This document shows positions 1 through 4,636 of a DNA stretch of 6,210 nt, piece by piece. Numbering within the stretch: the stretch's first letter is position 1; every line of letters starts with the position of its first letter. Where the stretch lies: positions 1-6,210 of the forward strand of contig CAIPLJ010000085.1 in the NCBI GenBank assembly GCA_903865885.1. Reading direction: 5' to 3'. Below the pieces are notes generated by a model. That model was not told the origin of the DNA and made no database searches. It saw only the letters and a program-made list of their open reading frames with translations. The position numbers and the translations under genes are program-made. The stretch is from an uncultured Actinomycetes bacterium. Lineage in GTDB: Bacteria > Actinomycetota > Actinomycetes > Nanopelagicales > Nanopelagicaceae.

Positions 1-8
1 GATAACTG

Positions 9-18
9 CCATAATTAC
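9..18 (+). repeat. Direct repeat, left copy, flanking the tRNA
   Basis: CCATAATTAC occurs here and again, identically, at 102-111. The match extends to 12 of 13 bases (9-21 against 102-114). The right copy begins with the tRNA's own CCA end. Each copy contains a CATAAT hexamer, so each could serve as a -10 box: one for the tRNA, one for the carbonic anhydrase gene. Origin unknown; a relic of a tandem tRNA duplication is one option. Confidence 0.55.
10..15 (+). promoter_or_regulatory. Possible -10 box for tRNA-Thr
   Basis: CATAAT matches the sigma-70 -10 consensus TATAAT at five of six positions and lies 14 nt before the first base of the tRNA. That gives a start site around position 22 and a short 5' leader for RNase P to remove. 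The -35 region would lie outside the window, so the promoter cannot be confirmed. The alternative is that the tRNA belongs to a longer transcript entering from the left. Confidence 0.4.
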
Positions 19-29
19 GCCCGCAGTAC

Positions 30-104
30 GCCTCCCTAGCTCAGTGGTAGAGCAGCTCACTTGTAATGAGCAGGTCATCCGTTCAATCCGGATGGGGGGC
101 TCCA
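30..104 (+). tRNA. tRNA-Thr (anticodon TGT)
   Basis: A complete cloverleaf can be drawn. The acceptor stem pairs 30-36 with 94-100 (seven pairs, one T-G wobble). The D stem is GCTC 39-42 with GAGC 50-53. The anticodon stem is GCTCA 55-59 with TGAGC 67-71, closing a seven-base loop at 60-66 whose middle bases 62-64 read TGT, decoding the threonine codon ACA. The T stem is ATCCG 77-81 with CGGAT 89-93 around loop TTCAATC. The discriminator is T101 and the CCA tail (102-104) is encoded in the DNA. No terminator is visible between it and the carbonic anhydrase gene 34 bp downstream, so the two may share a transcript. Confidence 0.97.
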
Positions 105-111
105 TAATTAC
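102..111 (+). repeat. Direct repeat, right copy, and possible -10 for the carbonic anhydrase
   Basis: This is the second copy of CCATAATTAC, overlapping the tRNA CCA tail. Its CATAAT (103-108) would place a transcription start near 115 and give the carbonic anhydrase mRNA a leader of about 24 nt that still includes its Shine-Dalgarno site. The matching -35 would fall in the tRNA T arm (around 80-87, GTTCAAT), a poor match to TTGACA, so promoter activity is a guess. Confidence 0.4.
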
Positions 112-126
112 TCCACAGCAAGAGGT

Positions 127-132
127 AAGGAG
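127..132 (+). promoter_or_regulatory. Ribosome binding site of the carbonic anhydrase gene
   Basis: AAGGAG lies 6 nt before the ATG at 139 and fixes that start. It is one of only two clear Shine-Dalgarno sites in the window, the other being in front of groEL. Confidence 0.85.
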
Positions 133-138
133 TCGCAG

Positions 139-657
139 ATGTCAGTTAACTCTTTCCCACACGAATCCTTCGATGATCTCTTGGCAGCAAATGCCGAATA
201 TCAAAAGTCTTTCAAATACTCTGAACTCACAGGCTCCGCCGCAAAAGGTCTAGCAATCGTCACATGTATGGATTCACGTATCAATCCATTGTCAGTTGTT
301 GGAATGCGCTCGGGAGATGCCAAGATTCTTCGCAACGCAGGAGCTCGCGTCACTGAGGATGTATTACGTACATTGGTTCTTGCAACCTATTTGCTCAATG
401 TAAATCGTATTTTGGTTATGCCTCATACTGACTGCCGCATGGCGCAGGGCGATGAATCTGCAATTCATAAGCTGATTGAAGATCAGTACGGAGTCAACAC
501 TTCAAGTCTTGAATTTAAGACAACCACAGATCAAATGGGTGCGCTCGCAAGTGATATCAATCGTGTGCGTTCGTATCCCCTATTGCGCGAAGGCGTTGTT
601 GTAGCTGGCGCAATTTATGATGTAAAGACTGGGACTATTACTCCCTTTGAAGGCTAA
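139..657 (+). CDS. Beta-class carbonic anhydrase
   Basis: This 172-residue protein should catalyse reversible hydration of CO2 to bicarbonate in the cytoplasm, supplying bicarbonate to carboxylases and helping pH balance. All expected active-site residues are visible. Cys43 with Asp45 and Arg47 forms the CxDxR motif, and His96 with Cys99 forms HxxC, so the three zinc ligands are Cys43, His96 and Cys99 and the Asp-Arg dyad is intact. RNAG at residues 65-68 is also typical. The length and arrangement resemble the short mycobacterial enzyme Rv1284 (about 163 residues) rather than the longer plant or E. coli types; this comparison is from memory. There is no signal peptide or membrane segment. 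A good Shine-Dalgarno site supports the start. The gene follows tRNA-Thr closely and its stop touches the stop of the convergent hydrolase, leaving no room for a terminator. Confidence 0.93.
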   Translation: MSVNSFPHESFDDLLAANAEYQKSFKYSELTGSAAKGLAIVTCMDSRINPLSVVGMRSGDAKILRNAGARVTEDVLRTLVLATYLLNVNRILVMPHTDCRMAQGDESAIHKLIEDQYGVNTSSLEFKTTTDQMGALASDINRVRSYPLLREGVVVAGAIYDVKTGTITPFEG

Positions 658-663
658 TTAGCT
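654..663. repeat. 10-bp palindrome spanning two abutting stop codons
   Basis: GCTAATTAGC reads the same on both strands and contains the TAA stop of the carbonic anhydrase (655-657) and, on the minus strand, the TAA stop of the hydrolase (658-660). There is no T-run on either side, so it is not a standard intrinsic terminator. Transcripts from both sides are expected to overlap unless termination occurs inside the opposing gene. Confidence 0.7.
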
Positions 664-1434
664 AGCAGGGTTAGTACGGCGAATCGGCATCCGAGTTACG
701 GGATAGCTTAAATCCTCTAGAAATTCACGAATCAACAATTGCGCAAGTGCAGGTCTTTCTTTAATAAATTTGTGAGATGTTGCAGGCACAATTGCGAGCT
801 GGCCTAAAGGAATGCTCTCATACAGCTCAACAGTGTGATTATGTTTGATGACATCGTCATCTCCGGCCATAACCATTACAGGGCACTGAATTGATGCTAA
901 ATCTGAAGTGCTGAGATTAGGCTCTGACTTTTGAATATCAATCATCTTTTGAATCTTGAGCCCTTGTGTTTCTGGTGCATCAGGTGAAGTTGCGCGGTAC
1001 TCCTCTTGATTCTCCGCAGAGATAACTCCGTCAAAATCATCGAGATGCGTAACGCCATCTGGATGGAAATTCGCACCTAATGTAATGATGGAACGAACGA
1101 GTGCTGGTTGCTGCATTGCGACCATCAACGCGATGATTCCGCCATCGCTATATCCAATGAGATGTGCAGGCTCTTTCACGACTTGTTTCAGATAAGAAAT
1201 TGCTTCATCGGCTTGGTGTTGGTAGTGAAAGCTCTTTGCTTGGTCACCTGTAAATCCATGACCAGTGCGGTCATAGGCAAAGACATGGAATTCATCTTCG
1301 ACTGCAGGGAGAATGTATGAATCCCAGTGCGATGTTTGGCTTAAACCACCGTGGAGTAATACAACTGCTTCGCCATTGTTATCCCATTCGTATGAAAAAA
1401 CCTGATGGCCATCAACGTCGAGATACTGGGGCAT
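658..1434 (-). CDS. Alpha/beta-fold hydrolase
   Basis: This 258-residue protein is a single-domain alpha/beta hydrolase, probably a cytoplasmic esterase or related enzyme of unknown substrate. His-Gly-Gly at 28-30 forms the oxyanion-hole region. The nucleophile elbow GYSDG (94-98) places the catalytic serine at 96. AGDDD (190-194) supplies the acid, most likely Asp194, and the base is His221 in the segment ATSHKF. The elbow and the following helix, with GANFHPDG at 120-127, recall the BPHL (valacyclovir hydrolase-like) branch, which has GWSDGG; that comparison is from memory. The basic tail after residue 245 is unlikely to be part of the core fold. Its ATG directly follows the stop of the NADH dehydrogenase gene and has no Shine-Dalgarno site, so translation probably depends on ribosomes finishing the upstream gene. 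The exact reaction cannot be assigned. Confidence 0.88.
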   Translation of the reverse strand: MPQYLDVDGHQVFSYEWDNNGEAVVLLHGGLSQTSHWDSYILPAVEDEFHVFAYDRTGHGFTGDQAKSFHYQHQADEAISYLKQVVKEPAHLIGYSDGGIIALMVAMQQPALVRSIITLGANFHPDGVTHLDDFDGVISAENQEEYRATSPDAPETQGLKIQKMIDIQKSEPNLSTSDLASIQCPVMVMAGDDDVIKHNHTVELYESIPLGQLAIVPATSHKFIKERPALAQLLIREFLEDLSYPVTRMPIRRTNPAS

Positions 1435-2667
1435 TTACAGAGAGTCCATGATGTGGCGATTGCCGCGATCAAATGTTAAGTAGTTCCAAGTCCAGTCAGC
1501 CATGGTGCCAACTTTGTTGCGGCCACCAAGAAGATAGAACAAGTGCAGCCATAGCCAGACAAACCAAGCAGGTGCTCCGGCCATCTTGAAGTTCTTCACT
1601 TGCACGACTGCCTTGTGGCGACCGATTGTTGCCATCGAACCTTTGTCACGATATTTAAATGGAATCAGCGCTTGTCCTGAAGATTTGCGAAGAATTTGCT
1701 TAGCTACCCATTTACCTTGTTGCAGCGCAACTGGTGCAACCATTGGCAGGAATCGGCCATCAGCGCCCTTTGTTCCATTGATATCGCCGATAGCCCAGAT
1801 ATTTGGATAGTGGTTTACTTCAAGATTTTCATCGGTATCGATACGTGAACCTGCAACGGGCAAATTCAATAAGCCAGCGCTTGGTTCTCCCTTAACTCCC
1901 GCAGCCCAAATAGTTATCTCGGCGGGAATTGGTTCGCCATCTTTGATAATAATTTGGCGAGGTTTGATTTCGCGCACTGCAGTGTTGGTCTTAACAAAGA
2001 CGCCTAATTTATGAAGATCTGATTCTGCGCGGGCGGATAACTTCTCGCTAAACATAGGCAAGATACGTGGGCCTGCTTCGATCAAGTAAATATCCATATG
2101 GTCTGCAGCATGTGCCATATCGTTTTTGAGCGGTCCTCGCTTGAGTTCGGCTAGCGCGCCAGCCATTTCAACGCCGGTTGGTCCGCCACCAACAACTGCA
2201 ATAGATAAACGGGTGTTATCTTCAAAGCGACAGAGATCTTCAAAACGTCGCATCACTTCTGCGCGGATCATCAGCGCTTCATGAACGCTCTTCATTCCAA
2301 GTCCATGTTCTGTAACTCCAGGAACTCCGAAATCTGCCGTTGCAGAACCGAGAGCAACAATGAGGTGATCAAATTCGAGGACTTCAGAAGAATCTAGTTT
2401 TACCGACTTATTTTTATGATCAACAGAGATTGGCGAACCCATTCGGAATTTCACACCGCTCTTGCGAAGTGCTCCACGGACTGGGTGAACAACGTGATCA
2501 GCTGCAAGGGCTGCAGTCGAAACCTGATAGAGAAGGGGGAGAAAAGTTTGAAAGTTGTGGCGGTCGACCAGGGTGACATCGGCTTTTCCGGCAAGGGCTC
2601 GAGCGGCGTTAAGACCACCAAAACCGGCACCGAGAATTACTACACGTGGTCGAGTAGAAGTTGCCAT
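1435..2667 (-). CDS. ndh: Type II NADH:quinone oxidoreductase (NDH-2)
   Basis: This 410-residue flavoprotein should pass electrons from NADH through FAD to membrane quinone without pumping protons, feeding the respiratory chain from the cytoplasmic face. Two Rossmann motifs are present: GAGFGG (13-18) for FAD and VGGGPTGVE (159-167) for NADH. Other family marks are the PLLYQVSTAAL segment (44-54), the WAAGV segment (254-258) and the second FAD motif WAIGD (291-295). The hydrophobic stretch WFVWLWLHLFYLL (368-380), followed by a typical NDH-2 tail, is the likely membrane anchor. The usual quinone-site AQxxxQ reads APVALQQG (311-318), with proline in place of the first glutamine. The start is forced by an in-frame TAG at 2677-2679 with no other start codon between; there is no Shine-Dalgarno site, suggesting a leaderless mRNA. 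It leads an operon with the hydrolase and is divergent from the SDR-DUF2867 gene. Confidence 0.93.
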   Translation of the reverse strand: MATSTRPRVVILGAGFGGLNAARALAGKADVTLVDRHNFQTFLPLLYQVSTAALAADHVVHPVRGALRKSGVKFRMGSPISVDHKNKSVKLDSSEVLEFDHLIVALGSATADFGVPGVTEHGLGMKSVHEALMIRAEVMRRFEDLCRFEDNTRLSIAVVGGGPTGVEMAGALAELKRGPLKNDMAHAADHMDIYLIEAGPRILPMFSEKLSARAESDLHKLGVFVKTNTAVREIKPRQIIIKDGEPIPAEITIWAAGVKGEPSAGLLNLPVAGSRIDTDENLEVNHYPNIWAIGDINGTKGADGRFLPMVAPVALQQGKWVAKQILRKSSGQALIPFKYRDKGSMATIGRHKAVVQVKNFKMAGAPAWFVWLWLHLFYLLGGRNKVGTMADWTWNYLTFDRGNRHIMDSL

Positions 2668-2673
2668 GAGGTA

Positions 2674-2679
2674 AGTCTA
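2674..2679 (-). promoter_or_regulatory. Probable -10 box of the ndh operon (leaderless)
   Basis: On the minus strand this reads TAGACT, fitting the actinobacterial TANNNT pattern. It ends 6 nt before the ATG, so transcription would start at or next to the start codon. I found no convincing -35 box. It overlaps by two bases the -10 box of the divergent gene. Confidence 0.5.
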
Positions 2680-2683
2680 GGCT
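2678..2683 (+). promoter_or_regulatory. Probable -10 box of the SDR-DUF2867 gene (leaderless)
   Basis: TAGGCT lies 7 nt before the ATG at 2691, the spacing expected when transcription begins on the A of the start codon. The segment TAGGCTCAGTTACATG resembles TAAGATTGGCTACATG upstream of the DUF3263 gene at 11 of 16 positions. No good -35 is visible. Confidence 0.5.
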
Positions 2684-2690
2684 CAGTTAC

Positions 2691-4190
2691 ATGGATTCGC
2701 AGAATCACCAGACACCCTCAGAGGGCCGGCTCTATCTCGTTACAGGTGCATCGGGATACGTTGGTGGTCGACTTGTTCGCGACTTAGTTCGTGAAGGCAA
2801 AAAAGTACGCGTATTTGTTCGCGATGCAAAGAAGATTAAGCAACACCCCTGGGCCGACAGGGTAGAAGTTGTTCAAGGAACTGCAACTAATTCGCAAGAT
2901 CTCGACAGAGCGCTCGCAGGTGTTCATACCGCTTATTACCTTCTGCACTCAATCAATGTGTCAACCGACTTTGAAAGTGTTGAAGCTCAGATGGCAAAGC
3001 GCTTTGCAGATTCAGCAGAGGGCGCAGATGTAAAACAAATAATTTATTTAGGTGGCATTGCAAACGATGAAAACCGCAGCAGGCACCTGACTTCACGCAT
3101 GGATACAGGAAAGAACTTAGCTTCATCATCAGTGCCAGTTCTTGAATTACGCGCAGGCATCATTATTGGATCAGGATCTGCCTCCTTCGAAATGCTTCGC
3201 CATTTAACCCACCGCTTGCCGATTATGACAACACCGAAGTGGGTCTCCAATCGCACACAACCCATTGCTATCCGAGATGTTCTCTATTACCTCCGTAGTG
3301 CAGCAAATTTAGAGAAACCTCAGGATCGTATCTGCGATATAGGTGGCCCTGAAGTTGTTACCTACGCTGAAATGTTGCAGAAATTTGCGAAGCTTGCTGG
3401 CCTGCGCAAACGAATCATCATCCAAGTCCCAGTACTAACACCAAAATTCTCTAGTTTATGGATTGGTCTTGTTACACCGGTGCCAACTTCTCTTGCGCGT
3501 CCACTCGTGGAATCACTTATCAGTGAAGTTGTTGCCGATCCACACAAGAGCGTTACAGAGATCATCCCACTCCCACCAGAAGGCCTTCTCACAGTTTCCC
3601 AAGCAATTGAATTAGCCCTTACTCGTGTTGCAGAAAATCATGTTGATTCCCGATGGTCCGATGCAGCGCATCCAACTGCGCCATGGCAGAAAGCTCAGAG
3701 CGATCCTGATTGGGCTGGCGAATTAATGCTGAAAGATCATCGTGAAATCACAACGGATGTTCCGCTTGCAAAAATTTGGGAACAGATTGAAGGAATCGGT
3801 GGAGAACATGGCTGGTTCGGTTCCGGGTGGTTGTGGTACCTGCGCGGATTACTCGATCGCATGGTCGGTGGAGTTGGGTTGCGTCGCGGTCGTCGCGACC
3901 CCGTGCATTTGCGAACCGGAGATAGCGTTGATTTCTGGCGGGTAGAAGAGATCGAACATGGAAAGCAATTGCGACTCTATGCAGAGATGGTTCTACCCGG
4001 AAAAGCGTGGCTTGAATTTACTCTGACAGAAAAAAATGGGTCAACATTTATTTCGCAAGATGCGAGCTTTGCACCACGTGGATTAGGCGGCCAGCTTTAT
4101 TGGTATGCGGTTTCACCATTTCACTTCTTTATCTTTCCTACAATGCTGCGCAATATTGTGAAAGCTGCCCGTAAATCCCACACTTTGTAG
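2691..4190 (+). CDS. NmrA/SDR-family NAD(P)-binding protein fused to DUF2867
   Basis: This 499-residue two-domain protein has an N-terminal Rossmann fold (about 12-315) of the atypical SDR/NmrA type, with the nucleotide motif TGASGYVGG (18-26) and Arg44 after the second strand (VFVRD), which suggests NADP(H). The classical SDR YxxxK catalytic pair is not seen near YLGGI (119-123), so it may be an NADP sensor or an unusual reductase. Residues about 348-495 match DUF2867 as I remember it: helix WLWYLRGLLDRMVGG (380-394), the basic GLRRGRRDP turn (396-404), FWRVE (415-419), LPGKAWLEF (435-443) and a C-terminal YWYAVSPFH segment. The overall architecture resembles E. coli YbjT. The substrate is unknown. 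The start is forced by an in-frame TGA at 2667-2669 with no other start between. It is divergent from ndh and ends 24 bp before the DUF3263 gene. Confidence 0.88.
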   Translation: MDSQNHQTPSEGRLYLVTGASGYVGGRLVRDLVREGKKVRVFVRDAKKIKQHPWADRVEVVQGTATNSQDLDRALAGVHTAYYLLHSINVSTDFESVEAQMAKRFADSAEGADVKQIIYLGGIANDENRSRHLTSRMDTGKNLASSSVPVLELRAGIIIGSGSASFEMLRHLTHRLPIMTTPKWVSNRTQPIAIRDVLYYLRSAANLEKPQDRICDIGGPEVVTYAEMLQKFAKLAGLRKRIIIQVPVLTPKFSSLWIGLVTPVPTSLARPLVESLISEVVADPHKSVTEIIPLPPEGLLTVSQAIELALTRVAENHVDSRWSDAAHPTAPWQKAQSDPDWAGELMLKDHREITTDVPLAKIWEQIEGIGGEHGWFGSGWLWYLRGLLDRMVGGVGLRRGRRDPVHLRTGDSVDFWRVEEIEHGKQLRLYAEMVLPGKAWLEFTLTEKNGSTFISQDASFAPRGLGGQLYWYAVSPFHFFIFPTMLRNIVKAARKSHTL

Positions 4191-4195
4191 TGACT

Positions 4196-4210
4196 CCAAT
4201 CTAAGATTGG
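4196..4210. repeat. Perfect interrupted palindrome over the DUF3263 promoter
   Basis: CCATC-like arms are exact: CCAATC (4196-4201), spacer TAA, GATTGG (4205-4210). It fills most of the 24-bp gap between the SDR-DUF2867 stop and the DUF3263 start and covers the candidate -10 hexamer. It could be a repressor site. A terminator is less likely because no T-run follows. Confidence 0.6.
4202..4207 (+). promoter_or_regulatory. Probable -10 box of the DUF3263 gene (leaderless)
   Basis: TAAGAT fits TANNNT and lies 7 nt before the ATG at 4215, again placing the transcription start on the start codon. There is no Shine-Dalgarno site in the gap. The -35 region inside the end of the upstream gene is weak. 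Confidence 0.5.
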
Positions 4211-4214
4211 CTAC

Positions 4215-4481
4215 ATGTCTGCGCTAGAAAATAATGAGACGGCCGGTTCTTCATTGACCGATCTCGAAACGCGCATCCTCGAATTCGAACGCAACTGGTG
4301 GCGCTTTGCAGGTGCAAAAGAGACTGCAATTAAAGAGCTCTTTGACCTCACAGCTCCTCGTTATTACCAATTACTGAACGACCTCATCGATCGCGACGAT
4401 GCCCTCGAGGCCTCTCCGATGTTGGTCAAGCGCCTTCGCCGTCTGCGCGAAGCGCGTATGCAAGCCCGCACAGCCCGCTAA
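4215..4481 (+). CDS. DUF3263 small actinobacterial protein
   Basis: This 88-residue cytoplasmic protein has no established function. Residues about 14-82 match DUF3263 as in M. tuberculosis Rv0430 (from memory): the paired tryptophans at 28-29, GAKE (33-36), the TAPRYYQLLN segment (46-55) and the arginine-rich tail VKRLRRLREAR (71-81). The order helix, short turn, TAPRYYQLL helix looks like a helix-turn-helix, and the tail is very basic, so DNA binding is plausible but inferred. The start is forced: an in-frame TGA lies at 4191-4193 and no ATG, GTG or TTG occurs before 4215. The gene is followed 155 bp later by groEL; in M. tuberculosis the family member also lies in the neighbourhood of groEL2 (Rv0440). 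Confidence 0.85.
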   Translation: MSALENNETAGSSLTDLETRILEFERNWWRFAGAKETAIKELFDLTAPRYYQLLNDLIDRDDALEASPMLVKRLRRLREARMQARTAR

Positions 4482-4492
4482 ATCCCCCCAAG

Positions 4493-4513
4493 CCCTCCCG
4501 TTTTGCGCGAGGG
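4493..4513 (+). terminator. Weak hairpin after DUF3263
   Basis: CCCTCCCG (4493-4500) can pair with CGCGAGGG (4506-4513) around a TTTTG loop, seven pairs with one C-C mismatch. No T-run follows, so termination would be inefficient or factor-dependent. The right arm overlaps the proposed groEL -35 box. Confidence 0.3.
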
Positions 4514-4531
4514 AATAGAAGGCCGTAGATT
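4503..4531 (+). promoter_or_regulatory. Candidate groEL promoter
   Basis: TTGCGC (4503-4508, three of six consensus bases) and TAGATT (4526-4531, four of six) are separated by exactly 17 bp. The predicted start at about 4537-4539 coincides with the first bases of CIRCE, the usual geometry for HrcA repression. The hexamers are modest, so this rests mainly on spacing and position. Confidence 0.5.
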
Positions 4532-4536
4532 TGGCG

Positions 4537-4563
4537 TTAGCACTCGAGGGTCGAGAGTGATAA
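4537..4563. promoter_or_regulatory. CIRCE operator (HrcA binding site)
   Basis: TTAGCACTC, nine bases, then GAGTGATAA reproduces the CIRCE consensus TTAGCACTC-N9-GAGTGCTAA with a single mismatch (A for C in the right arm, 4560). HrcA bound here represses groEL, and heat stress relieves repression because HrcA needs GroEL to stay active. The site lies 73 bp before the groEL start codon. An hrcA gene is expected elsewhere, usually with dnaJ. Confidence 0.95.
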
Positions 4564-4565
4564 CT

Positions 4566-4590
4566 GCGCCAAAAGGTTCCCGATTGGCGC
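4566..4590 (+). repeat. Leader hairpin in the groEL 5' UTR
   Basis: GCGCCAA (4566-4572) and TTGGCGC (4584-4590) form seven perfect pairs around an 11-nt loop. The left arm can instead pair with TTTGGCG at 4530-4536, outside CIRCE. If transcription starts near 4537 only the downstream hairpin can form in RNA. The role is unknown; mRNA stability is one option. Confidence 0.5.
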
Positions 4591-4622
4591 TAACAAGATC
4601 GACTCAGTTTCAATCGATATAT

Positions 4623-4627
4623 AGGAG
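4623..4627 (+). promoter_or_regulatory. Ribosome binding site of groEL
   Basis: AGGAG lies 9 nt before the ATG at 4637 and fixes the start. The TATATA just before it is too close to the gene to be its promoter. Confidence 0.85.
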
Positions 4628-4636
4628 CTAACAACT

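Noticed and set aside
1..29. 3' end of another tRNA (CCA at 9-11)
   Set aside because: The eight bases before CCA do not look like a usual T arm and acceptor end, and too little sequence is available to fold.
44..253. Open frame of 69 codons starting inside the tRNA
   Set aside because: It runs through the tRNA and then overlaps the carbonic anhydrase in another frame, and its product has no recognisable motif.
1108..1320. Plus-strand frame antisense to the hydrolase
   Set aside because: It is a shadow of a gene with a complete catalytic triad on the other strand; no start signals.
2668..2672. GAGGT as a Shine-Dalgarno site for the SDR-DUF2867 gene
   Set aside because: It is 18 nt before the ATG, too far for normal initiation, and falls upstream of the likely -10 box.
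2416..2787. Plus-strand frame of 123 codons crossing the ndh start and the divergent promoter
   Set aside because: It overlaps the first part of ndh antisense and then the SDR gene in another frame, and the product resembles no family I know.
4617..4622. TATATA as a second groEL promoter -10
   Set aside because: It directly abuts the Shine-Dalgarno site, so a transcript starting from it would lack that site.
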